This document shows, piece after piece, positions 16,501 through 25,350 of a DNA stretch of 64,000 nucleotides; within the stretch, counting starts at the first letter, position 1, and each line of letters begins with the position of its first letter. Below the pieces are notes generated by a model that was not told the DNA's origin, searched no databases, and was given only the letters and a program-made list of their open reading frames with translations. Location of the stretch: positions 1 to 64,000 of the forward strand of contig CALIAU010000017.1 of assembly GCA_938045585.1 (NCBI GenBank), written 5' to 3'. Both the position numbers and the translations under genes were made by a program. Source of the DNA: an uncultured Saprospiraceae bacterium. Lineage in GTDB: Bacteria; Bacteroidota; Bacteroidia; Chitinophagales; Saprospiraceae.

Positions 16501-17877
16501 ATGAACACACAGTTAGCAACATTAGAAAATCACAGAAGAGACACAATCGTTTCAAACTTAGAATCACAGCATGCAAATATTTATGAAAAACTTGTTAAAA
16601 AAGAAGCAACAATCGCTCTAGTAGGTTTAGGCTATGTAGGCTTACCCATAGCACTAGAATTTGCAAAATCTTTTAAAGTAATTGGATTTGACATAAACAA
16701 ATCAAGAGTAGACTTGATGAATCAAGGCATAGATCCTTCAGGAGAATTGGCAACCAAGGACTTTGAAGATAAGGACATATTTTTTACAGCAACAGCAGAA
16801 ACCTTGGATAAAGCAGATGTCATTGTAGTAGCAGTACCAACACCAGTTGGTGAAGACAAGATTCCTAATCTAACTCCACTTACTAAAGCCTGTCAGGCTG
16901 TAGGAGTATCCTTAGGAAAAGGAAATATTGTAATTTTTGAATCTACAGTATATCCAGGATGTACAGAAGAGATCTGTATCCCCATTCTAGAAGAGGTATC
17001 TGGCCTAAGATGTAATACAGATTTCTGGGTAGGCTATTCGCCTGAAAGAATAAACCCAGGAGACAAGGTGCATACTCTGACTAAGATCACAAAAATTGTT
17101 TCTGGATCTGATGCATATGCAGAGGAAGAAATATTCAAGATATACGATCACATTATTGAGGCAGGTATCCATAGAGCGGAATCTATTAAGGTAGCAGAGG
17201 CAGCAAAGATTGTTGAGAACACACAAAGAGATGTCAATATAGCTCTCATGAACGAACTTTCAAAACTGTTTGGAGAATTAGATATCAACACACAAGAGGT
17301 ATTGAAAGCAGCAGGAACCAAATGGAATTTCTTAAACTTTTACCCAGGGCTTGTTGGTGGACATTGCATCGGAGTGGATCCATACTATCTGATTCACAAA
17401 GCGGGAGAAATAGGTATGAACCTAGATGTTATCCATGCAAGTAGGACAATTAATGACGACATGCCTGCTCTTGTTGTGAAACAACTAGCTAAGGTTCTAG
17501 CTACACAGGGTAAGTCCTTGAAGAATTCCAAAGTACTGGTACTAGGAACTACATTCAAGGAAAACGTAACTGACCTGCGTAATTCAAAAGCTGCAGAAAT
17601 GTGTCAAATTCTAAACATGGAAGCAAAGCAAGTAGATATTATAGATCCGCATGCGGATGCTACAGAATTCACAAACTATTACAAGTTGCATTTAACTGAA
17701 AAAATTGATAGCAATTATGACGCAATTGTATATGCTGTGAACCACAAAGAATTTGAACATATAAACTGGGAATTCATACAAACAATACGTAATGAGAAAA
17801 TTACAGTGTATGACTTCAAAAAATTACTAGACTCCCCTACCGGGAACAACACAAATACAAAATACATAACTCTTTAG
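16501..17877 (+). CDS. UDP-N-acetylhexosamine dehydrogenase (TviB/WbpA-like)
   Basis: This is a nucleotide-sugar dehydrogenase that oxidises C6 of a UDP-sugar to the uronic acid with two NAD+. It has the Rossmann motif GLGYVGLP (42-49), the middle-domain segment AEAAKIVENTQRDVNIALMN, and catalytic Cys289 in GGHCIGVDPYYL. The C-terminal UDP-binding domain includes GTTFKENVTDLRNSK. The Asn in ENTQRDVNIA and the overall pattern fit the UDP-GlcNAc/UDP-GalNAc subgroup (TviB, WbpA, WbpO) rather than UDP-glucose dehydrogenase. There is an N-terminal extension of about 30 residues. Position between glmS and an export/synthase cluster suggests it supplies uronic acid for a polysaccharide. The exact substrate epimer cannot be read from sequence. 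Confidence 0.9.
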   Translation: MNTQLATLENHRRDTIVSNLESQHANIYEKLVKKEATIALVGLGYVGLPIALEFAKSFKVIGFDINKSRVDLMNQGIDPSGELATKDFEDKDIFFTATAETLDKADVIVVAVPTPVGEDKIPNLTPLTKACQAVGVSLGKGNIVIFESTVYPGCTEEICIPILEEVSGLRCNTDFWVGYSPERINPGDKVHTLTKITKIVSGSDAYAEEEIFKIYDHIIEAGIHRAESIKVAEAAKIVENTQRDVNIALMNELSKLFGELDINTQEVLKAAGTKWNFLNFYPGLVGGHCIGVDPYYLIHKAGEIGMNLDVIHASRTINDDMPALVVKQLAKVLATQGKSLKNSKVLVLGTTFKENVTDLRNSKAAEMCQILNMEAKQVDIIDPHADATEFTNYYKLHLTEKIDSNYDAIVYAVNHKEFEHINWEFIQTIRNEKITVYDFKKLLDSPTGNNTNTKYITL

Positions 17878-17914
17878 GAGTTATAATGAGAATGAAATGT
17901 ATAGTGTCTAGTCA

Positions 17915-17957
17915 AGCATGATTGCAGACCAAGGTGGATGTTGGTCTCAATCATGCT
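17915..17957. terminator. Long hairpin after the UDP-sugar dehydrogenase gene
   Basis: The left arm 17915-17930 (starting AGCATGATTG) pairs with 17943-17957 (ending AATCATGCT) over 15 base pairs with one bulged C and a 12-base loop. It is followed by CTTTAAAAAA, not a clean U-tract. It may be a leaky terminator or an mRNA-processing hairpin that sets expression of the TolC-like gene relative to the dehydrogenase. Confidence 0.55.
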
Positions 17958-18151
17958 CTTTAAAAAATAATCAAGAAAAGGGTGTTTTGTAAAGGGTGTA
18001 GGGATTGGTAAACGTATTGACTCCTACACCTAATTTTAAACATCAAAACACACAATTAATAAATAGCACCAATAGAATACCATTAGAATTTTACTTGAAC
18101 GCCAAAAAAAAGATAAGGCAGAATTATACCTCCCTAAAAATTACAAAACCC

Positions 18152-19651
18152 ATGAACTCAAGATTTATAATTATTCTCGTAATACTTATATCAACCGCTG
18201 GTAATGCACAGCAACTCCAATTCCTTGATGCACTATTTCAATACGATATCTCACAGATAAATCAGGTAACATTGGCACATCAGAATTCAGACATTGAACG
18301 TTTGCAAAGGGATTGGGGTTTTTCTTATGGTGTAAATCTGACAAACAGTGTTCAAGATGAAATTGACGCTGGCCTATCAACACGACTCTATATAAAAACG
18401 GATTTACTTGCAAACGGCTATTTTGAAAACATAACGCAAAGTCAAATAATAGAAAACCGCATAAAGATTGATAGCATACAGGGTGTCAAAAGAGCAACGG
18501 ATCATAACTACGGTATCTATTATAACTATGTACACTATCTATACAACAAAGAGAAATGCATGTTAATAGATAGCATAGTCTCTGAATCTGAATACCTCCA
18601 AGAATATTTAGAAAAGCTCTATTACAATAAACTCATTAACTATGATGAGATTCTATCTACAAAAAATACGAAAGAACAATTTTCAAAACTAAAAGAAGCA
18701 CATCTTTCCTACAATACCATGTTCAACTCCATAGCACAGGATAGCCTACTACCTACACTCAATACCACTAGAGACTGGAAGGTTGATTTTAGCGCAATAT
18801 CCGAGGCAATGGAGATCGACTCTAGCCATGATGCAGTTCTTCTTTTGGAAAGAGAAAACTTAGAGTTACAATTCAATAAGGAAAATGCATCAAGCTTATC
18901 CCTTACTATGGGCTATGACATTTCTAGACATAGACCTTTTTACGGCGTCCGTTTTAACAAGAGAATTACTCCCAAAAAGGACAAGCTATTTAAATCAAAG
19001 GCGATGATACTTGAAAATGATAAACGATTAGATCAAATTCAAGCAAAAAAAGAGTTACTCAATTTACAATACGAATATCAGTACAAAGAGAAGCAGCTCC
19101 TAGGCTTGCAAACCAAACTGCTAAGCTTAGAAGAATTAGGTAGACAACTCCGAGTGAAAAGCGAAATTCTTTCTCTTGATGAAAGCAAACAAGAGAAGAA
19201 ACAACAATTACTATACCTTCAAATCCAATATGAGATTCTTGACTTAAGAGAACAACAAATGCTCTTACTTCTAGGTATTAAACGAATCCTGGCACACATC
19301 CCTATTGCACCCTTTATTCAAATTTTGAATCATACATCGCAAAGAAAAAAATTCGCAGGAACTAGATTTTTATTAGAATCCACAGATCTGGCAATTTCAG
19401 AAATCGAAAAACACTTTTTGGAACAAAATGAAATTACAGTTATAAGCGCAGAAGAATTCTTATTGCTTAAAAACTTAGAAGTACTCAAACCAGAAAAATA
19501 TGACACGCGTTCCGACATGGAAAAAGAAATCATACAACTCCTAAACGCAGGATCTCAAAACTTTGTTTTTGACAACATTGCAACATTGAAAGCATTAGAA
19601 ATACGAACAATACAACAAAAAGAATACGACCTAGGCATTACTTTAAAATAA
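18152..19651 (+). CDS. TolC-like outer-membrane efflux/export protein
   Basis: I choose the ATG at 18152, because MNSRFIIILVILISTAGNAQ is a clear signal peptide. The frame is open upstream to a TTG at 18005, but those residues look non-coding. The mature protein (about 480 residues) is almost entirely long alpha-helices with charged heptads, such as AKKELLNLQYEYQYKEKQL and EEKKQQLLYLQIQYE. The strand-like MGYDISRHRPFYGVRF lies in between. This is the pattern of the TolC family, whose trimer spans the outer membrane and periplasm. Identity is weak and rests on architecture plus the adjacent HlyD-like adaptor, five bases downstream. No ABC or RND pump is present, so cargo is probably the polymer made by the GT2 synthase. 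Confidence 0.65.
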   Translation: MNSRFIIILVILISTAGNAQQLQFLDALFQYDISQINQVTLAHQNSDIERLQRDWGFSYGVNLTNSVQDEIDAGLSTRLYIKTDLLANGYFENITQSQIIENRIKIDSIQGVKRATDHNYGIYYNYVHYLYNKEKCMLIDSIVSESEYLQEYLEKLYYNKLINYDEILSTKNTKEQFSKLKEAHLSYNTMFNSIAQDSLLPTLNTTRDWKVDFSAISEAMEIDSSHDAVLLLERENLELQFNKENASSLSLTMGYDISRHRPFYGVRFNKRITPKKDKLFKSKAMILENDKRLDQIQAKKELLNLQYEYQYKEKQLLGLQTKLLSLEELGRQLRVKSEILSLDESKQEKKQQLLYLQIQYEILDLREQQMLLLLGIKRILAHIPIAPFIQILNHTSQRKKFAGTRFLLESTDLAISEIEKHFLEQNEITVISAEEFLLLKNLEVLKPEKYDTRSDMEKEIIQLLNAGSQNFVFDNIATLKALEIRTIQQKEYDLGITLK

Positions 19652-19656
19652 AACCA

Positions 19657-20712
19657 ATGAAACAATTTAAATTAAGAGAAGAAAAATCCTTCGTAAAAAT
19701 ATTAAAGGAACCGCCTTTAGAGAAAAAGAAAACTAACTGGAGTCGTCGCGTATATCTCGCCATGTTCCTTATTGCTTTAAGTTTATTTATTCAGCGCCTG
19801 TATAAAGCAAATATGATCATTTTTGCAAACGGACAAATTGAACTTCCTAAACAGACGGTCAAATTTCCTAATGATATTAAAATACTGAACTTGAACATAG
19901 ATGAAGGCGCTGAAGTTTGTGCTGGAGACACCCTATTCACTTACAAAATAATAGGCGATGAATTAGATCAGGCAAGATTAAGCATTCAGTCACCAAGTTC
20001 TTCGGATTGGATTTTAAGAGAACAGCTTTCTATCAAAAAGAACTTGGAGCTCAATCAAATTTTGATTCAACAAAAGCGGAAGAATTTAAATTATCTAAGA
20101 GAACAACTAAAACTTAAAGAATCTCTTTTACTGGGAGGAATTCATGATGCATATAACTCTTATGCGCAATTACAAGTACAAGAAGCCAACTTAGTTGCAG
20201 AACTTGCTATGCACCAAAAAGAAATAGACCTTCTTAAGTCTCATCTAAGAAGGCTTTATGGACATAAAAAAATGTATGCAAGCATAAACTCAGAACATCT
20301 AAATATTTACAATGACATTAAACAGTTTATCTCACCTGTAGACGGAGTCATCAGCGATATATTTTATGACATCAATGAAATCTGCTACAAAAAGGAAGAA
20401 ATGATAACCATACACCAATTGAATAATGCAGCGATCCACACATACTTTGATCCTGAGGAGATAGAACATATTGATGTAGGAGATATTGTACAAATAGAGT
20501 TTCCTGATAATAGTACCAGCCCTGGAATCATTTCTAAGTTTTTCGTCAGTACCTATGCCGTTCCATCTGAGTTTCAGAAGAAATATGAACCTACAGAACG
20601 AAATGTAGTAGCACAGGTTGTTCCTATAAACAAAAAAGACGCGAACCTTTGGAATAGCTTTTACAAGATGGAGGTCAAAGTAGAGAAAAAGCGATATAAT
20701 CTGGCTTTGTAA
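19657..20712 (+). CDS. HlyD-like membrane-fusion (periplasmic adaptor) protein
   Basis: A short basic cytosolic tail and a single membrane helix (about 32-48) are followed by half of a lipoyl/biotinyl-like motif (ILNLNIDEGAEVCAGDTLF). A coiled-coil hairpin comes next (about 120-220), then the second lipoyl half (FISPVDGVISDIFYDINE). A beta-barrel region (VGDIVQIEFPDNS) completes the order seen in HlyD/EmrA adaptors. These bridge an inner-membrane machine to a TolC channel. The gene starts five bases after the TolC-like gene and is followed by the TackOD1 and GT2 genes. As in Alg44 of alginate synthesis, an adaptor fold is thus paired with a polysaccharide synthase; here, unlike Alg44, no PilZ domain is attached. 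Confidence 0.8.
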   Translation: MKQFKLREEKSFVKILKEPPLEKKKTNWSRRVYLAMFLIALSLFIQRLYKANMIIFANGQIELPKQTVKFPNDIKILNLNIDEGAEVCAGDTLFTYKIIGDELDQARLSIQSPSSSDWILREQLSIKKNLELNQILIQQKRKNLNYLREQLKLKESLLLGGIHDAYNSYAQLQVQEANLVAELAMHQKEIDLLKSHLRRLYGHKKMYASINSEHLNIYNDIKQFISPVDGVISDIFYDINEICYKKEEMITIHQLNNAAIHTYFDPEEIEHIDVGDIVQIEFPDNSTSPGIISKFFVSTYAVPSEFQKKYEPTERNVVAQVVPINKKDANLWNSFYKMEVKVEKKRYNLAL

Positions 20713-20805
20713 CCAAAAAACTGTGTTTTCCTACCAAATATCGATAAGCTCAGAAAAATGCATGAATTATAGTCAATTTTATGTTCGATAGCAGTAAAAA
20801 CAGCA

Positions 20806-22128
20806 ATGCACTTAAAGAAAGTAATATCAAAGGCAGGTCCTGAACTCATACAACACGGTAAGTTTAACTTAGCTAAACTGCGTCATGAAAAAGATATAAG
20901 AGTTCTAAAAGACAAAGAAGTAGATGCTATAATAGTAGAACATACGTCGGTTTTGCAAGCGGTCCTCTTGGACAGTGCACTCTATCTAAAGCCTCTATTC
21001 GTTCAAGGAAAAACAGAACACAATTGTGATGGTTTTTTTGATCCTAATCAAATAGATCGCATAATTGGAAAAATTGAAATTCTGACTAAGGAGATAGAGG
21101 TCTATCAAAACCTTGCACTCCCAAAAGACCCCAACAAACGACTTATTACTAAAGTTATCCGATACCTACTTACAAGAAAGCTGAATTTAGAGCCTAAAAA
21201 CACGAGACTAGCGAAGATTGGGTACAGTTACCCTTTGATTGAAGATTTTAGTATCGAGTATGATCCTATTCATATTCTTAAACACTTAAACAACTACACA
21301 GAAGAAGGTCTGTTTATAGAAAACACAATTGACAAAGTGAATGTTTGTTATGAGTGCCAAAGTAGCTACTTGAATTTTAGCGAGTGCTGTACAAAGTGTA
21401 ATTCCTTAGACTTAGAAACAGAAGAACTCGTCCACCACTTTAGATGTGCATATGTAGGACCACAGAGTGATTTTACAAAAGCAGAAGGGATGGTATGTCC
21501 AAAATGTGATCACCAACTCAAACACATTGGGATTGATTATGACAAGCCTTCAGAAATTCATAACTGCAAGTCATGCAACCATAGTTCCCAAGAAACTAAA
21601 ATGAAAGCTAAATGTGTTGACTGTTGCAAAGAAAACGCACTGGAACAACTTACAACCTACTCTATTCACAATTACCAAGTAAGTGAAAAAGGGAAAGCAT
21701 TTGCATTAGAACATCAGGAAGAAAAGTCTTTTGGCACAAGTTCTTCTGATATGGAAAATTCATTTACAAACTTTGGTGTATTTAATATGATAAAAAAGCA
21801 TGAGGCCAGACGCATTCATAGCAATGGCTTATCTACATATCATATCGAGACAGGTCTTAAGAAGGAATTGCTTTCCTCATTAAATACAAACTTAAAACAA
21901 GCGCTAGTAGAGGAACTTACTGTAATTATTAGGCCCTACTTAAAGGAAAATGATCTTATAGCAATTGATGCGCAGTATAACATACACATGCTTTTCATCG
22001 ATTACACAACAGATGCGTATGCAATATTACTAGATACACTTCAATACAACCTAAATAAAATGCTAAGAGACAATGCGTGGGGTGAAGATAGCATAGCAAT
22101 TGAACAGGCCATCAATTTGGAGGAATGA
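20806..22128 (+). CDS. TackOD1-domain cysteine-rich protein, likely regulator of the GT2 synthase
   Basis: The 440-residue soluble protein has three parts. Residues 1-100 resemble a degenerate receiver-like alpha/beta domain (VLKDKEVDAIIVEHT), with no clear phospho-acceptor Asp. Residues ~160-300 match the TackOD1 output domain, with Cys pairs at 181/184, 195/198, 231/234, 254/257 and 270/273, the HHFRCAYVGPQSDF segment and IGIDYDKP. It probably binds two or more zinc ions. The C-terminal ~90 residues (IIRPYLKENDLIAID...YAILLDTLQ) recall a degenerate GGDEF-type fold without the signature loop, which is a weak inference. The stop codon overlaps the GT2 start (ATGA, preceded by GGAGG), implying a fixed stoichiometry with the synthase. 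The role is unknown. A cytosolic sensory or regulatory subunit is the likeliest reading. Confidence 0.75.
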   Translation: MHLKKVISKAGPELIQHGKFNLAKLRHEKDIRVLKDKEVDAIIVEHTSVLQAVLLDSALYLKPLFVQGKTEHNCDGFFDPNQIDRIIGKIEILTKEIEVYQNLALPKDPNKRLITKVIRYLLTRKLNLEPKNTRLAKIGYSYPLIEDFSIEYDPIHILKHLNNYTEEGLFIENTIDKVNVCYECQSSYLNFSECCTKCNSLDLETEELVHHFRCAYVGPQSDFTKAEGMVCPKCDHQLKHIGIDYDKPSEIHNCKSCNHSSQETKMKAKCVDCCKENALEQLTTYSIHNYQVSEKGKAFALEHQEEKSFGTSSSDMENSFTNFGVFNMIKKHEARRIHSNGLSTYHIETGLKKELLSSLNTNLKQALVEELTVIIRPYLKENDLIAIDAQYNIHMLFIDYTTDAYAILLDTLQYNLNKMLRDNAWGEDSIAIEQAINLEE

Positions 22129-23444
22129 GTCCTGTATTAGAATATATATTACCGGAGTATATTAACTATTGGCTAAGTGCTGGTCTGCCCAAGTTCGTAA
22201 GAATTTTCTGGTACTTTGTCATATTTGAACTTACACGATATATCAGTTTAGATTTTTGTATAGCAGCCTATTTTAAATTATTTGAGAAAAAGCGTTCTAA
22301 GGAATGGATGCTTGCACGAAATAAATTACGGGCTGAAAATCCCCTTATCTCTATTATAATTCCTGGAAAGAATGAAGGTGCACATTTGTTTAAACTAACT
22401 AAATCTCTTGCAGAACAAACGTACAAACACTTCGAACTCATTATCGTTGATGATGGAAGTAATGATGACACGCCTACGATAGGTAAGAACCTTGAAAAGT
22501 TAGGATTAATACATACGTTTTTAAGGAATGAAATGCGTGGAGGGAAAGCGTCTGCTGCCAATCTAGCTTTGCGTTTTAGTAAGGGAAAAATCGTAGTACA
22601 TTTGGATGCAGACTGCTCCTTTGATTGCGATGCGATAGAAAACATTATCATCCCTTTTTATATGGATGACAAGATAGGTGCAGTAGGTGGCAACGTTAAA
22701 GTGCGTAACTACAAAGACAGTCTGTGTGCTAAACTACAGGCAATCGAATATTTAAAAACAGTGTCAATAGGAAGAATTATAACCTCTACCCTAGGCATTT
22801 ATAAAATCATTAGTGGTGCATTTGGTGCATTCAGAATGGATGTACTAGATAAGGTAGGTGGCTGGGATATTGGACCTGGACTTGATGGAGATATTACTGT
22901 AAAGATTCGAAAATCTGGATATAAAACAGTTTTCTCGCATACTGCTGTATGTCTAACGAACGCACCCTCAAAATTTAAAGTACTTACTAAACAACGCCTT
23001 CGTTGGGATAAGTCTATTATACGCTTTCGTGTTAGAAAACATAAAGATGTCTATTTCCCACACCAGGGTTTTTCTTGGAGTAACTTTTTTGCACTTTTCG
23101 AAAATGTATTTTACAATGTCGTCTTAGATATAACTTGGTGGATATATATTACTGATATGATTTTAAACTATTCCTCTGCCCTAGACTTTATAGTGTATAT
23201 GAATCTGACCCTATATTTCTGTGTAGGCTTTGTCCAGATGACAAGTATTTATATTTTCTCAGAAAGAAGAAATGAAGAACTGTATCTATGGCGCTATCTA
23301 CCCTTCATGAGCATTTACACTGGGATCTATTTACGTATGGTTCGTTCGAGAGCCTATGTGGACGAACTATTTTTTAAGAAAAGTTATGATGACCCTTGGA
23401 ATCCACTCAAGTCTAGTAGACAGGCAAAGGCGAATAGTTTCTAG
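22125..23444 (+). CDS. Processive family 2 glycosyltransferase (polysaccharide synthase)
   Basis: This is an inner-membrane synthase of the cellulose/poly-GlcNAc/hyaluronan type. Membrane segments lie near residues 22-50 and 325-395. The catalytic GT-A domain between them carries IIPGKNEG, Asp110 in VDDGS, the metal-binding D-x-D at 161/163 (HLDADCSF), the acceptor-site acidic pair in GLDGDIT, and the processivity motif Q-x-x-R-W at 290-294 (QRLRW). All features expected for polymerisation coupled to secretion are intact. No PilZ domain is fused, and no BcsB-like or PgaA-like partner is nearby; instead HlyD-like and TolC-like genes precede it. The sugar is unknown; a HexNAc or HexNAc-uronate is suggested by glmS and the UDP-sugar dehydrogenase upstream. 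Confidence 0.93.
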   Translation: MSPVLEYILPEYINYWLSAGLPKFVRIFWYFVIFELTRYISLDFCIAAYFKLFEKKRSKEWMLARNKLRAENPLISIIIPGKNEGAHLFKLTKSLAEQTYKHFELIIVDDGSNDDTPTIGKNLEKLGLIHTFLRNEMRGGKASAANLALRFSKGKIVVHLDADCSFDCDAIENIIIPFYMDDKIGAVGGNVKVRNYKDSLCAKLQAIEYLKTVSIGRIITSTLGIYKIISGAFGAFRMDVLDKVGGWDIGPGLDGDITVKIRKSGYKTVFSHTAVCLTNAPSKFKVLTKQRLRWDKSIIRFRVRKHKDVYFPHQGFSWSNFFALFENVFYNVVLDITWWIYITDMILNYSSALDFIVYMNLTLYFCVGFVQMTSIYIFSERRNEELYLWRYLPFMSIYTGIYLRMVRSRAYVDELFFKKSYDDPWNPLKSSRQAKANSF

Positions 23445-23573
23445 AATTAAACCAATACCGCTGATTTGTGCTAATTTATTCGCTTGACATCCAGAAAAAG
23501 AATGCATTCATCGATTGCATTTGGAAAGCAGTATAAATCCACTTATTATTGTCAGAACAAATAGAAACGATTT

Positions 23574-24626
23574 GTGAAAAAATTTAGCTCTCTCATACTT
23601 ATTCTCGCAGTTACTTTGCCCTTTAATCTAAGTGCGCAAAAACCTAATAGTATTAAAGGATTTGTTCAAGACTACTTCCAAAACAAATCTACCAAAGGCT
23701 TATCTATAGGCATTTATAGCGAGGGAGAAATTGACTATTTTAATTTTGGTGTTGTCTCAGATATAGATTCAGTGCCTCCTACTGAAGAATCCATTTATGA
23801 AATTGGTTCGATCACTAAAACCTTTACAGGACTAGCATTTGCACAAATGATAGAAGAAGGTTTGGTTCAATATGATGACCCTATTTCCAAATACTTACCA
23901 GAAGATGTTGTGCATTGGGATCCTTCTTTTGCTATTAGCTTAGGTGAACTGGCAACACACAGTTCTGGTTTCCCGCGGATACCTGACAATCTATTTCCAC
24001 TTGCTATGCGGAATCCTAACAATCCTTATAAAGATTATACCAAGGAAGATTTGTATGCATATTTAAAAGACTATACCCCTATTGCGAAAGATAAGAGAAA
24101 AGCAAGTTACTCTAACTTGGGTATGGGATTATTAGGGGATATATTAGCTGATATCGAGGACACAGATTTTGCAGGTTTGATTAAAAAGAGAATAAGTGAG
24201 AAATTGGAAATGGAGAATACCTATATGGGTTATAAAGAAGGTAAGCAGATTACAGGCCATAATGGCTTTGGCGAAGCTACTGATGCCTGGGAGTCGCAAT
24301 GTATGCAGGGTGCAGGTGCTATACGATCCAACTGTATTGACATGATGAAATATCTTGTGGCAAATTTACACGCGGAAGGCCCCATGCAAGATGCGCATTC
24401 GCCACGCGTAACAACAGAATCTAAGACCAAATATGGTTTAGCCTGGATTAGCCTCAGTCCAAAATCAGATATTGGAGAAATATTATTTCATAATGGAGGT
24501 ACAGGTGGTTTTCGAACAGCTATTTTAATTTCCAAAAAGCATCAAACTGGCGTAGTTGTTTTATCTAATAATATTGAGAGTGTAGATGCACTGGGCATGC
24601 AAATATTGGGTCTTATTTCAAAATAG
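23574..24626 (+). CDS. Serine hydrolase of the beta-lactamase class C / DD-peptidase family
   Basis: The start is GTG at 23574, because a good signal peptide (LILILAVTLPFNLSAQ) follows directly. The active-site motifs of the family are present: S-x-x-K at Ser79-Lys82 (GSITKT), Y-x-N at Tyr179-Asn181 (ASYSN), and H-x-G at His306-Gly308 (FHNGGTGG), which replaces KTG. It would act in the periplasm on peptides, esters or beta-lactams. The length of 350 residues without a C-terminal lipocalin tail is typical of the broad 'beta-lactamase-related' group, so resistance should not be assumed. It is separated from the GT2 gene by 129 bases. Confidence 0.88.
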   Translation: MKKFSSLILILAVTLPFNLSAQKPNSIKGFVQDYFQNKSTKGLSIGIYSEGEIDYFNFGVVSDIDSVPPTEESIYEIGSITKTFTGLAFAQMIEEGLVQYDDPISKYLPEDVVHWDPSFAISLGELATHSSGFPRIPDNLFPLAMRNPNNPYKDYTKEDLYAYLKDYTPIAKDKRKASYSNLGMGLLGDILADIEDTDFAGLIKKRISEKLEMENTYMGYKEGKQITGHNGFGEATDAWESQCMQGAGAIRSNCIDMMKYLVANLHAEGPMQDAHSPRVTTESKTKYGLAWISLSPKSDIGEILFHNGGTGGFRTAILISKKHQTGVVVLSNNIESVDALGMQILGLISK

Positions 24627-24645
24627 CCACTGAACCTACTTTTCG

Positions 24646-25230
24646 CTAAGCACCAATATCAAATCCATCTACCTGTTTAACATCTCCCGCTAGCAAGTTT
24701 CCTAGTCGCTCATTACCTATTCGCACGCGTAGTAAACGCAGTGTTGGAAACCCAACTGCTGCAGTCATTTTACGGACCTGTCTAAATTTTCCTTCAGTAA
24801 TCGTTATAGAGATCCAAGTCGAGGGACCATGCCTATCGTCTCGAATTCGCTTTATACGGGGTGGAATATCTGGGACCGGAATAAGTTTACGTGCTTTACA
24901 TGGCAGTGTAAGATACTTCCTACCATGGATTCCTATTTCAACTCCATCTTGAAGTTCACTCATTGCAGCATCAGTAATCTCACCGTCAACAAGAACATAG
25001 TATTCCTTTTCCACCTTTTTGCTGCGTACCTGTTCACTTACTACACCATCTGTGGTTAGAAATAGAAGCCCTTCAGAATCTTCATCCAATCTACCAATTG
25101 CCATTATGCCTTCAGGAAATTCACCTAGCTCACCCAATAGTTTTTTGTTTTTACATTTAATCTGATTATTCACAAACTGTGACAGGTAACCATCAGGTTT
25201 ATGAATTATAAAGTGGGAATTATTTGGCAT
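24646..25230 (-). CDS. rRNA pseudouridine synthase, RluE/RsuA family
   Basis: The enzyme isomerises uridine to pseudouridine in ribosomal RNA. The catalytic Asp lies in GRLDEDSEGLLFLTTDG. Other family motifs are KEYYVLVDG, TEGKFRQVRKM and LRLLRVRIG. There is no N-terminal S4 domain, as in RluE-type (23S rRNA) members, and the length of 194 residues fits. The sequence shows the family but not the target base. A possible -7 promoter box lies at 25265-25272. The gene is convergent with the serine hydrolase (19-base gap). Confidence 0.9.
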   Translation of the reverse strand: MPNNSHFIIHKPDGYLSQFVNNQIKCKNKKLLGELGEFPEGIMAIGRLDEDSEGLLFLTTDGVVSEQVRSKKVEKEYYVLVDGEITDAAMSELQDGVEIGIHGRKYLTLPCKARKLIPVPDIPPRIKRIRDDRHGPSTWISITITEGKFRQVRKMTAAVGFPTLRLLRVRIGNERLGNLLAGDVKQVDGFDIGA

Positions 25231-25264
25231 CTAGGAATTTCACGTTTTAAGATTAATCGTCTCA

Positions 25265-25272
25265 CAAAATTA
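25265..25272 (-). promoter_or_regulatory. Possible -7 promoter box for the pseudouridine synthase gene
   Basis: On the minus strand this reads TAATTTTG, matching TAnnTTTG, about 35 bases before the start codon. No -33 TTTG is visible, so confidence is low. Confidence 0.35.
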
Positions 25273-25350
25273 AACCTTCTTTCAATTAATCAGATGATTA
25301 GATGTTGTATTTAAGCTTTGCAACTGCGCGTATTGGAGTAAAGTATGAAT

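Noticed and set aside
18005-18151. Extended N-terminus of the TolC-like protein from a TTG
   Set aside because: The extra 49 residues would bury an excellent signal peptide that starts at the ATG at 18152.
18152-20712. Type I secretion or RND drug-efflux operon
   Set aside because: TolC-like and HlyD-like genes are present, but no ABC or RND transporter gene lies within the cluster. The neighbours are a GT2 synthase and sugar-nucleotide genes.
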